A DNA stretch of 64,000 nt from Silene latifolia (Eukaryota; Streptophyta; Magnoliopsida; Caryophyllales; Caryophyllaceae). The notes under the pieces were generated by a model that made no database searches, was not told the DNA's origin, and saw only the letters and a program-made list of their open reading frames with translations. The stretch spans positions 54,307,401 to 54,371,400 of the forward strand of contig NC_133529.1 of NCBI RefSeq assembly GCF_048544455.1. Reading direction: 5' to 3'. The translations under genes were made by a program, and so were the position numbers. The first letter of the stretch is position 1, and each line of letters opens with the position of its first letter. Shown one piece after another: positions 25,041-36,203 of this stretch.

Positions 25041-26730
25041 TGGTTCGTCGGTTTTGTTACTCGTCGTCAAAAGTTACCTTGACCAAAACAATATTTATAA
25101 CTTCACAAACTACTCTACTCTTAGTAAAGAGGTAAGTAAAGGTCGGATCAAATGGTTGTGTCTAAGGGTGTCACAATTTGGGTTGAGAAAGGAGATCAAC
25201 TAACCAACAATGTAAGTAATGAAAAAAAGCAAGATGATTAAAATGAGATATAAACAATTGATTAAAAGAACTAGGGTGTCATGGGTTCATAGGGGATTCA
25301 TGGGATTTGATCATACGAACATGTTCTCTACTAGATGCAAGCACTTATTGTTGTGATGGGATCGAGTTGGTGTATATCTTACAATCCCTAAGAAGGTTTG
25401 GGTTCCGGAGCCGAATCGATTAGATTGTACAACACCTACAAGTCGACTTAATCCTTCCTATCAAACTATATGCATGGTCTAATGAGACTCGAGTTGGTTT
25501 ATATCTTACAAGTCTCATTGAAAAGGTAAGTGATGGGTAAAAAAATGCAAGGATTCATAGGCTCGCATTTCATCAAACATAACATGTGCATAAGTTGGAA
25601 TCACAACAAGCAAGCAAATTAATTATGAAAACATATTAGATTAAGCATGAATCAATCCTCATGTTGGTTTCCCCTAATTCCCCATTAACCTTAGTTAAGG
25701 AAACTACTCACTCATTATCAAGTTTAACATGCTAACAAGGTTGTCAATCATACTAGCAAGGCAAAACATGATGAACAAATGAAAATGATTAACAATAATT
25801 AAAAAGGATTAAGAGAGAATTATACCTATGTAGATGATTCCAAATAATAAAGCAAAGAATAATAGAAGTACTTGATGATTGATGGAAGGTTGTCAATCCT
25901 CCAAATAAACCCAAATAATCTTCTAATTACCCAAAATAAATGATGAACAATAGAGAAATTAAGGAAAGATTAAGGAATGAAATTTGTATTAATACTAGAT
26001 TAAAAGTTGATTACAAGATTAAGACAAGATTAAGATAGGATTAAGATTGTATTAAGATGACATCCTAATCTAGGTCGTACAAAGGGGTATTTATACTAAA
26101 GATTAGATACAAAGATTAGGGTTACTAAGGGCTTAAATGACTATTAAGACCCTTAAGAAAAGTTGAGGAAGTGCTCCTCTCCAAGGAGATGCGCATCTCC
26201 GTTTTGCTAGTCCCACGAAGATATGCTCGTCCCGAGCGTCTAGGAAGTTGTTACGGTGGAGTATGTAAGGGGATCCAAGCGGATCATGGAAGAGAAGCTC
26301 GGATTGCTTGGCTTCAAGACGATTGTCTTGGCATCGGGACGCTCGGATTTGTGGGCAGGGAGACGCTCGGATTGGCTGCAATCCGCTCGGATTGTGAGAC
26401 AGGTACTTCTCTTTTCTTCTTTCCTCAATAATCCGCGGGGATCTTGTTGAGGATGCAAGGATCCTTTCATCATTGCCCAATCTACTTTATTATCTACATA
26501 GGCCTTCTAGTATCGTCTTCCCTTTGATGCTTGGTCATTGAATGTAATCAATTTAGCTCCATTTCACCATGAAAATGCAAGGTTTGCACTCCTCTCCTAC
26601 CAAGGAAACAAAACCTCAAAGAATATGCAAAATGGGAAACTAAAGATAGTAAATGACCTAATTATGCACTATAAAGCATAGGAACGACGCTAATTCGGGG
26701 ACTAAATGTGCTCAAATATGAGTCACATCA
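25041..26730 (-). repeat. Athila-like copy 1, 5' LTR
   Basis: This is the right-hand LTR. The TATAAATA box on the minus strand lies at 26088-26095, with the CpG-dyad array at about 26180-26400 upstream of it in element sense. It differs from the left LTR by extra dyad sequence near 26345 and the missing 36-bp block. Confidence 0.88.
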
Positions 26731-27949
26731 ATCACCGAAACACGGATTAAACCGTCATGGTATTAGGAACCAAGTGTAAAAAATGTTTTATGGTTAAAAT
26801 TTGTCATAAAAAAAGATTTGTAATATTTGAAATGGTAAAAAACCGATTACAAATATGATATAAAAACAAAGGGAAGAAGAGACCAAACACGGTTGGATTT
26901 AGGTTGAGAGGGGCTTTAGGCGCGAGCCTGGTTGCTACACAAGCAGCCCCTGCCTCAACCAAAAATCCGGTTTTGCCTCATTTATCCCATATTTGGACCA
27001 TGTTATGCATGTTTTAGCATGTTATAGTCATGAAACAAATGAAAAACATGATAGAAGAAGAGTTTTACACTCTCATACTTACATGCTAGGCTTGAGACGA
27101 GAAATCGACGAAAGTGTATCAACTTGTTTGGTCGGAAAACTCAGTTTGAAAACCGTTTTAGCAAAGTAAAAAAGTGTTTTAAGTTTAGTGATGGTGTAGT
27201 GGTCGAGATGGTCGGTCAACTGGTTTAATGCACGATGATGGTACCAAACAATGTGTAAGGCTTATGTTTTCGATCGGTAGGTCGGAAACACATGTCGGTT
27301 TGTGACTTGAGAAGTCGAGTCTATCATTTTAAGAGAGAGGTGAGGGGGCGGACGCTCGCGTAACTCTCAAATGGTTGCATTTAAGGGGTATTTATAGAAA
27401 AATGGGTGGTTGTGTGCGTTTTGAGCGACGTGGCCGCATGGGCTGCTCGAAGAGGCGCGAGCCATTTCGCGGGTCTTCGAGGTGTCTTGTCACTATCACG
27501 CAAGTGTAATCATGATTTGTTCTATCCTAGGTTTTGGATGAACTTGATTTATACTTGACCATTAAGGATTCCGGGAAACCTTAACATGGAAGTATTTGAA
27601 AAGTTTGTTGTGTTTGACTCGGTTTGACTCGTTGTTGGAGTCGGGATTTGAATTTTCGAGTCGGTTTTTGGTCTGGTGTCGGTTTTGACTCTAATTAGTG
27701 TCATTGTGACCCCATCGTCATGCATTAAACACTCCAGGTACTTTTGAAAAGTTTTGAAATGTTTTATTTTCGAAATCGTTTTAAGTTTTCCGACGTATAG
27801 TTGTACAAAACTGTCGATCAAACGCTGCGATTCCTAAGCATGTTGTAGTCTGATAATCATCAGGTGTTTGTTGGAGACTCAACAGATACTGGGTATCTAC
27901 AGTTCTCGTTATTATTTTTTTTTTTTAAAAAATGATTTTAGCCTGTTCT

Positions 27950-28046
27950 AGCAGCTGCTGAAATGCTATTTTTTTAGCAGCGTTTGTAGCAGCTGCTGAA
28001 ATGCTATTTTTTCAGTTGCTGCTGAAAAATAGCATTTCAGCAGCTG
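27950..28046. repeat. Inverted repeat / hairpin GCAGCTGCTGAAATGCTA
   Basis: Arms at 27990-28015 and 28022-28046 (cagctgctgaaatgcta... and its complement) form a nearly perfect stem of about 25 bp with a 6-base loop. A third direct copy of the left arm lies at 27950-27974. The core contains the palindrome AGCAGCTGCT. It sits inside the CACTA element just beyond the 3' end of the TNPA-like gene. Its role is unknown; it could be a terminator-like or small-RNA-producing hairpin, or a relic foldback element. Confidence 0.75.
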
Positions 28047-28224
28047 TGCAGTGCAAAAATTCAATCCTGTATCAAAATATTACAACCCGCGATCAATTAA
28101 ACGCGGTTTAAAAACAGTGCAAACAGGATGATCAACAGCCAAAACACAACTTCCTCAGAAAAACAAAAGAAACCAATACAAAATGGATCTATATATACAC
28201 ACTCGTACATAAAGCATGAGAAAA

Positions 28225-31200
28225 CTATTGAGACTCCGCTAATGAAACAACATAACTAGCCCACATATTTCTCATCTGGTTGATGTCCTCTGGCGAATAT
28301 TCTGGGTTTTGTTGAGTATTATTAGAAAGTACAATTCAAAATATACATAATCAAAATACATATAATACATGGAAGTATACAGAATTGAACTCAATTTACG
28401 TCTGAAATAGTTTTTAAATCACACTAACTCGTATCGGAATGGTAGATAGTTTTCTGTTGATAACCTCCCACATGGACTGACAAACGTAAAAGGCGCATTG
28501 TTTGTCGTCTGGTGCTTTAGGAGACTATTATATAAATCACACACAAATCAGCTGAATTAGATAATCAACCTCTCGCATAAACATTAATTAAATGATACGA
28601 GTAATTATTAAAAATACACTTACTAATGGCGTGATAAAATTGGGAACAGCGTTGCTTTCATATTTCTCAAGTGGACATAATCTTTTTTTTATTCAAAAAC
28701 ACTAATTCATAAATATACACACATGCCATTATTATTTGCATATATATGGCTCAAGTCATACAATAACAAATGACATTATTGAAGGTTGTAAACTTACTCA
28801 TTTATCATCCTTACACAACTGTCAGAGGGTTTGCCTTCGCGATAGTCAATCCAGTACACTGCTTTTGTTTCCACTTGGATTGCCAGTAGCACCCAATGCT
28901 TCATATTCAATTTGGGACATTGAACTATTAGTTCATTTACACGCATTTAAGCATGTTAATAATAAATTTATAGAACCATGATTCATTACAATAATCACGT
29001 ACTATAAATACATATTCTCATTGTAGGGGCAAGCCATAGTTTTTTGGACGACATCAACCGATGAGCGATACTATTGATTTGTTCTTCGTATGAAATTTTG
29101 TACAAAGAGAACGCCTTAGGACTCAAGAATCCGTAGGGGTGAATTGGGAACTTCTACTCAGCGATCTGATTATTCAGGTACCTATTACGCCACATGGAAC
29201 GAAAAATGTTATTGTAATTGATAATTTTAACAAACATCATTATTCGTAAATGGAAATGACTAAATAGTTTTATTAATAAAACTTACTTCATCCAATTCAA
29301 AATGTGAACAGCATCTAAATTGTCAAGGTCGACAAATTCCATCAGTTGCTTCGGGTTCAGTACGGCTATATCAGCTGCACCCATAATTTCCTCTTCAATG
29401 TTAATCATGACTACATCCCCTCTAGGTGACTTCTTTACAGCCAGGTTGTGCAAAGCCATCAGCGAAGCAGTTTTCATTTTTTTCTTATATTCACATGATT
29501 CATAATAAGAATCATAAGCAGGCTTGACTACAACAACTTCCGTTGACGTAGTAGTAATTGCTTTAGCTGCCGCCATGGCTTTGCTTAACTTCTGCAAATG
29601 TAAAGATTAAAGTACTTACGATGTGTTAATATTTGTACCCTAATATATTTAAAGAACAAGTAATAATTAACGTCTGCTTATAGGTACCTCGGGGATGACA
29701 ACATTGATGAGATTGTTAGGCCATTGCACATAAGAGCTCAGAGCTTCTTTCAAATAACTGATCTCCTCATTAGGAAATGGTACTTTTACTTCCCCAAACT
29801 CGTCTTTATATAATTGGGACACTTCCAGTTTACTGCAATTGTGACGAAGGGGTATACCATGAACCTTAACTTATTGAAGTCGGTCGTACGTGAACACGTA
29901 TCCCCTGGCAACAGCAACTTTCTGTTTCCCCTGTAAATAGAACATACGACAAGCCACCTTGCAATCGCCCTTCACGACAGCTTTAATCAATTAGTACACA
30001 TACATTCACTACCTTTAATAAATTTCATAAGTAAAAAACGTGTACTGAGATGAATAATTATAAACTAGCAGCTATTAGCTTTTTCGGTGTAGAGAAGTAC
30101 GTCTGATCATCAACTACCTCAATCTCTTCCTGTGTCACGGCCTTCCTGGCTTCCTCTTCCTCTTCAACTGTCTGATATCGATCCTCAGCTCCCACCTCAG
30201 TCTCCTTTGCCATTTCCTTCTCCCTTGCCATGTCTTCCTCGGCTTTCTTCTGTACATTAACACTTGTCCATATAACACGTACTGATTTTCCAAATCATAT
30301 AACACATTGTATATATATATAAGACATAAATATTATTACCTCTTTTTCCTCCTCGTCCTTCTCCTCCTCCTCCTTCTCCTCCTCCTTTGCTTCCTTTATG
30401 ACTTATTGAACCATATCCAACTCTTTTTCTGATGGCTTTTCCCCGGTTTCCAACATTCTCATCATCAACCTGGCTATTTTATGTAGCTGTGTAGTATAAA
30501 TTAATGTTCAGCATATATAGTTATAAATTACGTTGGTTCAAATACAGTATTTATAGATTACCTTCTTGGAATCATCACCACTTCGAGTAGTTTTCCCAAA
30601 ATACTTAGTGATACCAACATGCGCCGATACCTCTCTCACACGACCTGGATGCTCTGCTTTGCCGATTGCCCTAGCAAGAATGTCATCACGTCCATCAGGC
30701 TTCCATTTTCCTTCATGTACCTCCTTCTCACATATTTTCTACATAACCATAAAACCATTAAGCAACTCACAATTATATAACTCCGACCACCAGCGGTAGG
30801 GGTAATATATTTAATCAAACTTACAATTTTCTCTTTGATGTCCTTATCATATTCAGTTTCCATCTTTCCATTCTTAGGAGTGTGACCTTCCACCCAAGCG
30901 TCGTGACGACTGAATTTTCCAAGCTTTGCCTACAATTCACTCATCACATTGATATCCTCTCAAAATTTGTATGATTACTATGAACATATATAACATTCGA
31001 CTAAAACACCTAATAGTCTAATACTATAAGAATTATGTACTTACAAGTTTCTTCTTAATCAATCTATAACCACCTCGGGAACCGTAAAAGACGGTCTTTT
31101 TCTTTGAAATGTTCGCCTTGTTTCTCTCACTCATAGCCTTCATCAAATAAATTGTATCAAGAAACGTAAGCATGACCAAACACTAAACTAAGTATACTTC

Positions 31201-31834
31201 TTTACTTATTATTATTAAGTTAACCTTAACTTGTCAGATTGCCTATAAGCGATATAGCTATTCCAATGGTCTTGACTGACATACGGATACTTCTTTGTTG
31301 GTAGGTTCTTTTTCATCTCCCATGTTTCCTTGTTGAACAAGTGCTTCTCAGCAATCTTTAACTTCCAAGAACTGAGGGCTTCCCCTGTCTTTTTTTTAGG
31401 TACTTATCATACTTTTCGGGGACAACGTAAGCTAACTGCATATATGATGAGCATAGTTGGTATAAGTGTTTCGGCTAAAACACATATCAAGTAGTAACTT
31501 AATTTCAGCTAAAACATTTATTATTGTATATACATACCTTTATTCTGTTTATTAGCATGGTGTTCCGTATTTTACTCAGTTCACTCATACGTGGCGTACC
31601 GAGAGGCACATACTGTCTTACACAATAACCAATCCAACTCGCAAAATACTCGGCATACTCACCATATGGCAGCCTCGTATCTTTATCCCATTGTAAAGGA
31701 TTAGCTATCTTTGGGTTTATTGCTTCTAGCGAAACCCTATGGCGCATTCGACCCGCAGTGTGTTGCAAATTATTCTCATCACCTGAGTCGTCGCCTGACG
31801 CATTTCCATCGTTTCTTTTGCGCTTTTCGACCAT
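28225..31834 (-). pseudogene. CACTA TNPA-like (Transposase_24-like) protein fused to Ulp1-type cysteine protease, multi-exon, decayed
   Basis: Exon 1 starts at ATG 31834 (MVEKRKRND..., acidic then basic) and ends near 31540 at a GTATGT donor. Later exons give SSWKLKIAEKHLFNKETW (31220-31440), then GRDDILARAIGKAEHPGRVR followed by YFGKTTR (about 30560-30740). The latter is typical of plant En/Spm TNPA-like proteins, which bind subterminal repeats. An E/K-rich stretch and VAVARGYVFTYDRLQ follow. The C-terminus is a C48/Ulp1 domain with HWVLLAIQ (His, about 28890), YWIDYREG (Asp) and KQCAFYVCQSM (Gln and Cys, about 28490), ending NMWASYVVSLAESQ at 28225. Lesions are a frameshift in an A-run near 31395, stops near 30405 and 29140, and one near 29870. 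Exon limits are approximate. Confidence 0.75.
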
Positions 31835-32057
31835 ATCTAAAGTAGAAATTAATAAACAAATAATAACAATGCATACTTATAATAACAAACAAATCTCTAG
31901 AGAGGAGGGTTTATTACTTCTTTAAAGAGGAGAATCCGGATTGATCTGGCGGCGGCAATGGCGATGATGACGATGACTGCGACGGCGATGGGGTAGACTG
32001 GTGGTTGAGGGGAAGCTCAATGTTTGAGGATATTATGTGGGGGAGGGGAAGCTCAGA

Positions 32058-32350
32058 GTATATATGTGTGAATAATACAACACTTGCAAGACCTTGTTTA
32101 TTGGAAAGTAATAAACACGGTATAAGAAAACCCGTTGTATTTTGTTTCCAAACAGACTACGGTTTTGTTTGAAACCGTAATTGATTTGTACTATCTACAA
32201 CGGGTTAGAAATAACCGTTGTCTGTAATATTTTCATGTTGTTTGATTTTCCCGAAAAGAAATAAAGCATCATTTTTATATACATAACAACGGCCTGAACC
32301 GTTATAACTGTATACGTCCTGAACAACGGTTTGGGTATAACCGTTTTATT
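32058..32350. promoter_or_regulatory. AACGGTT cluster upstream of the TNPA-like gene
   Basis: About eight AACGGTT-type motifs (acggtataag, acggttttgtttgaaaccgt, aacggcctgaaccgtt, acaacggtttgggtataaccgtt) occur at 32110-32345. A TATATAT stretch at 32059-32065 lies between them and the ATG at 31834. Several motifs form short hairpins. This suggests control of the gene by the TNPA-type protein itself; that is inference. Confidence 0.6.
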
Positions 32351-32493
32351 TTATATTTCATTGTGTTTGATTTTACCGCCAAGAAATAAAGCATCATTTG
32401 GTATATGCCAGCTAATTACAATATGTTTCTTAGAAAATCTTGCTTATTTCCATTAATTTAAAGGATTACAAGTTTACACATAAAGAGTACAAA

Positions 32494-32941
32494 CTACCAC
32501 CATACATAATAAACTAGGTAAATAACAATTAGAAGAAAAAATTTGACAATTAACTTAAGCCATGCCTCATTATTTTTGAGTTCTACGATATCCATGATTA
32601 ACTTCTTGCATTCTTCTTTTGCCTTCAATATTTCACTGTCATTTCCCCGCTTCGATTCTTCAAGTTGATATAGTATACTTCTCACTTGAGTAATCTCGAA
32701 ATCCATGCTCTTTTTCTCATTCACTAACCTGTTTATAACCTTCCTCTGCCACTCAGTCATTGGTTCATCAACCCACTTGAAGTAATTGCATCCACGCATT
32801 TTAGTCTCGGGATTATAGAATTTGCAAGTAAGAAACTTCTTCCCGGATTTTGCAAAGTCCAAGAAGTCCGCAATCTTTGCCGAATCGAGCAATTACATGT
32901 CCTGTTGAAATAGAGGAAGAAGAAGAGCTACCACTTGACAT
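32494..32941 (-). pseudogene. Small GRF-type zinc-finger, coiled-coil, membrane-anchored protein, frameshifted
   Basis: The start ATG at 32941 (MSSGSSSSSSISTGH) runs for about 18 codons and then shifts frame near 32885. The second frame gives GKKFLTCKFYNPETKMRGC, then NYFKWVDEP, the C-terminal half of a GRF zinc finger (usual pattern NPGRRF, C, CGYF.W.D). A Lys/Glu-rich coiled coil (EEC KKLIMDIVEL region) follows, then a C-terminal hydrophobic segment (FFLLIVIYLVYYVWW) that looks like a membrane anchor. The N-terminal Cys pair of the finger is degenerate. GRF fingers bind nucleic acid in other proteins. Small plant proteins of this design are common near mobile elements. Its role here is unknown. 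Confidence 0.6.
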
Positions 32942-32945
32942 AATT

Positions 32946-32950
32946 TGAGT

Positions 32951-33021
<71 letters not shown>

Positions 33022-33058
33022 AGAGAGAGAAAAAAGAGAGAAATGAAGAAATAAAGAA
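32946..33058. repeat. (GA)n microsatellite in the 5' leader of the GRF-like gene
   Basis: About 70 bases of nearly pure GA are followed by A/G-rich DNA. Read on the minus strand it is a CT-rich leader just before the ATG. CT-rich 5' leaders are common in plant genes, so this may be part of the transcript. Confidence 0.9.
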
Positions 33059-33104
33059 AGAAAGAAGGTTATTTAAAATAATGTTATTCAGCAATTGCAT
33101 AATT

Positions 33105-33230
33105 TAACACGGTTCTTATAAGAACCGTCGTAATTATCTTATTAATATCTTCCAATTTCCATTTATTTTTAGAGGTGTTTATATTCTAACACGGTTCTTA
33201 TGCACTACCGTTGTCATTATATTATATGTT
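33105..33230. promoter_or_regulatory. AACGGTT cluster upstream of the GRF-like gene
   Basis: It holds a perfect 20-base palindrome ACGGTTCTTATAAGAACCGT (33109-33128) and two or more further ACGGTT motifs to 33215. It is placed 160-290 bases before the ATG at 32941. A TTATTTAAA stretch at about 33069 could be a weak TATA site on the minus strand. Confidence 0.55.
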
Positions 33231-33440
33231 ATTGTTTCATTCATTTGTATGTTCGTAAATTATTTAAAATCTATGTTAATAAACATTGCATGTAATAAAG
33301 AGTAGAACTATATATTAAAACGAGCATATTATACAACGGCGCAAAAAAAAAAAAAAAAAAAAAAAAAGTACAACAAGGGGGAAAAAATGAAACACAATAA
33401 AAAAAAACACACAAAAACAAACAACTAAGTAATTAGTACA

Positions 33441-35136
33441 TTAATCAAACACCCTAACAGGAGTTTGACTAGGAGGTGGGTACTGAGGATAAACTTGATT
33501 ATAAATTAAGCGTACTACATCGGCATCAAGACGGTGATCAAAATGGGGCACTTCTTCGTCTTCCCATGATTTCGGTACATTAATAAAATTGTACGAAATG
33601 AACCTTCTCATCAGATGAGCGTCCTCAGCGGTGGCAACCCATAAGTGAGGCCCAGTGTAACACCCGCGAATTTCTCATTTTGACATTTAAAATTTATTTA
33701 ACCGTTTAATTACATTATTTTATATTTTTAAATTATTTAATTTTATTAATTTTATTTTAAACATGATTTTATAAAAGTAATATATAAAAGCTTATTTTAT
33801 ATAAAAATACGTATTTTAGTCGGTCCCTTGTTTGTAGTATTTGGACATGTTTTAAAGGTAACCGCTGAGCCAGATACTTTATGTGTTGTGTCTCGGACAT
33901 GTTTTAAAGGTAACCTCTAAGTCGGACACTTGTTTGTAGTATTTGGACATGTTTTAAAGGTAACCGCTGAGCCAGATACTTTAGAGGTCGTGCCTTGGAC
34001 ATGTTTTAAAGGTAACCGCTGAGCCAAGGTACTTAAGGATTTGTGTCTCGGACATGCTTTAAAGGTAGCTTCTGAGCCGGATGCTTTGCTTTATGTGTGA
34101 TGTTAGTAGTCCCATTTCGTGCATTGTATGTTATTTGGTTTTCAAAGTTTATGGCTAAGGTTTCCACCTACATGTGTTATGATGTTAATCTTGTTTATCC
34201 GTGACATATGATATTCCATCGTGTTTATAGTTGTATTATCATTTATGACGTTTTGGTTGGATTGTCTCACATGTATGTATCATATGCCTTATCTATGATT
34301 GACTACGCATGTTTTGAATGTTAGTCTCATGTCTCAGTGCTTGCATCAAATAGTTATATTTATGATGTTCTAATATGTTCCTGTTTATCTGTGTTTCAAC
34401 ATTTTATGGCTGGGAGAACCTTGAGTTACTCCCCACTGACTGTGGCGTTCATGTTTACATGAATGACAGGTTGTAAAGATGCTTACGTGGGGAAGACGTG
34501 TGGGCTAGCGAGAACTAAACCTTGGACGAGTAGTCGGTTTATTAGGATCGTTTAGACTCACCATTTATCATTTTGTCATTCGAGGGATATATTTTCCCTC
34601 ACCTTTGACAATCACGTTTGTATAAACTTGACTTTATTTCCGCATTCTTTATTTAGGTTTTAGATTTTAGTGAATCCGCGCTTTAAAGTTTAAAAGTTTC
34701 AAAAATTTCTTAAAATTCCGCATTTTATCCTTGTATTTTTCTTACCGTTATCGCGGGGGTTCACACCTAGCGTGAACATAACGATCCTTAGGGTCATCGC
34801 CATAAAAGTCACTTTTGCCCCTTTGATGGTCACATGATGCATACCTTGCAGCTAGTTGTTTTGCTTGACAAAAATCGTCAAGACCATCCCCTCGAAACAC
34901 GATCAGAGCATATCCAAGAAACCCACGACCAGAAATACAAGCCGGGTAGATTGCCCTAACATTTGAAAACCCATTCTCAATGAGGATGTCCCTCAATGGG
35001 TTAAGAGACTTAGAAGCTGGATTCCCAGCAGCATCGTGTATGATTGGGAGATTGTGAATTATGCACGTAATTGGTTGATATAGCGGGTTACCGATTGCTG
35101 AGGAGGTGCGACTGCGGATAATGAAGACGACGACAT
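33441..35136 (-). pseudogene. XS-like domain protein, copy A, split by a solo LTR and frameshifted
   Basis: The start ATG at 35136 (MSSSSLSAVAPP) shifts frame near 35100 into LYQPITCIIHNLP. The frame then runs through ALIVFRGDGLDDFCQAKQL to DRYV at about 34780, is interrupted by the solo LTR (33656-34765), resumes at GPHLWVATAED (33650) and ends VRVFD at 33441. The blocks match those of the XS domain (SGS3/IDN2 type): a first beta strand with (I)IHNLP, a central ALIVF, then F-x-Q-A-K-x-L-x-x-R-Y and GPHLWVA. XS domains have an RRM-like fold and bind RNA. A TATA box CTATAAATAG (minus, 35237-35247) lies about 105 bases before the ATG. About 200 residues when intact. The XS assignment is by eye. 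Confidence 0.65.
33656..34765. mobile_element. Solo LTR of an unidentified LTR retrotransposon
   Basis: The ends are TGTAACACCCGCGA and TCGCGGGGGTTCACA (TG...CA, imperfect inverted repeat), 1110 bp. The flanks CCCAG (33651-33655) and CCTAG (34766-34770) are a 5-bp duplication with one change. Removing the insert plus one copy restores an open frame through VHAGPHLWVA in the XS-like gene, an independent check on the boundaries. Inside are five tandem units of about 52 bp (33841-34092, core GGACATGTTTTAAAGGTAACC). No coding frame is evident. Confidence 0.82.
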
Positions 35137-36203
35137 TCTTTTAATTATGATATGTATGTATATGTAGATTATTTAAAAAGTGAAGTAGAAATGTTAGTAA
35201 TAATAAAGTGATTCTTATTGTTACTGGAAATGTGATGCTATTTATAGTATAATAAAGCTATAATTAATTGGATTAATTTCATTCATACGTTACATTCAAA
35301 CTTGTATTAATTATGCATGCATGCATGAGGTGAAGAATGGTCAAACAAACAATAATAATAGGGCATGCATTGGTAAAACCACAAACTTTTCAGTTTTCAC
35401 AGTGGATCTGTATTTACAACGGTTATAAGAAAAACCATTGTTTATTGGTATAATATGACAACGGATTTACAATAACCGTTGTTGATATATGAAATATAAT
35501 AATGGCTTAACAAAGAACCGTTATCATTTTGTGTTATACATACGGTCAAACAATCAATACTGCAACTTTGAATCAGAAAAAGTAAAAATTACAGGGCATG
35601 TATTAGTCAAATCACAAACACTAGAAAATCACAGATAATTAAACGTTTTTTTTTAAAACGGGTTCTGTCCAACCGTTGTTGATATATGTAATATGATAAC
35701 GGCTTAACAAAGAACCGTTATCATTTTGTGTTATACATATGGTCAAACACGCAATACTGCAACTTTGAATCAGAAAAAGTAAAAATTACAAGGCATACAT
35801 TAGTCAATTCAATACCTTTGTGTTTTTAGTCATTGGACAACGGTTTTTTGATAACCGTTTTGTTGTTACTAATTGGACAACGGTTTTTTGATAACCGTTT
35901 TGCTTTTACTAATTGGACAACGGTTTGTTGATAACCGTTAGAAGCTAATATGTTTAACACGGTAGAGTTGACCGATTCTTATTTAACTTGTACCGTTTCC
36001 ACTTTCCAATTCTTAACTTGTTAAGTTTCCAATTCTTATCTTATTATTATACCGGTTCCAATTCTTACCATCTTATTATACCGTTTCCAATACAATCCAA
36101 ACTCATTATAAGTAGAATTATAATTTTCACAATCTTAACTTGTACCGTTTGCACTTTTCAATTCTTAACTTATTAAGTCCTCCATTAATTTTCCACATCG
36201 ATT
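35137..36203. promoter_or_regulatory. Divergent intergenic region between XS-like copies A and B, rich in AACGGTT motifs
   Basis: Copy A is transcribed leftward and copy B rightward from here. TATA-like sites lie at 35237-35247 (minus) and 36107-36114 (plus, TATAAGTA, 97 bases before ATG 36204). Between them are a directly duplicated block of about 140 bp (35476-35618 and 35672-35814, period 196) and three tandem 40-bp units (35831-35940), each with an ACAACGGTTTTTTGATAACC hairpin. All of these carry AACGGTT/AACCGTT. This looks like a shared bidirectional promoter under TNPA-type control; that is inferred. Confidence 0.6.

Larger units (their letters stand above)
15662..26730 (-). mobile_element. 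Athila-like gypsy retrotransposon, copy 1, non-autonomous
   Basis: Both LTRs are 1690 bp (15662-17351 and 25041-26730) with a perfect ATCAC target duplication (15657-15661, 26731-26735). The tRNA-Asp-type primer site is next to the right LTR and a purine-rich GGTTTGGGGATATT next to the left LTR, so transcription is leftward. Internal content is a broken gag-protease (22049-24928) and a broken ATHILA-type ORF (19411-21026). There is no reverse transcriptase, RNase H or integrase. The LTRs differ by a 36-bp block, other small indels and several substitutions, so this copy is older than copy 2. Confidence 0.88.
14309..27901 (-). mobile_element. Long solo LTR (Ogre/Tat-like gypsy), interrupted by an Athila-like element
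   Basis: Two parts, 14309-15661 and 26736-27901, join to about 2.5 kb once the nested element and one target copy are removed. In element sense it starts TGTAGATACCCAGTATCTG and ends GGCTACGTTCACA. Flanks GTTAT (14304-14308) and GTTCT (27902-27906) fit a 5-bp duplication with one change. There is no internal coding DNA, so it looks like a solo LTR. It contains four AGGCGCGAGCC-like dyads (near 15089, 15158, 26917 and 27452). The Ogre/Tat assignment rests on my recognition of the terminal sequence and is tentative. The open frame at 14324-14593 is probably LTR sequence, not a gene. Confidence 0.62.

Noticed and set aside
27549..27821. 90-codon minus-strand frame
   Set aside because: Within the first 350 bases of the solo LTR; low complexity C-terminus and no homologue recognised.
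32813..33100. Open frame with a long Ser-Leu repeat before the GRF-like protein
   Set aside because: The repeat is the (GA)n tract in the 5' leader read in frame; the plausible ATG is at 32941, after it.
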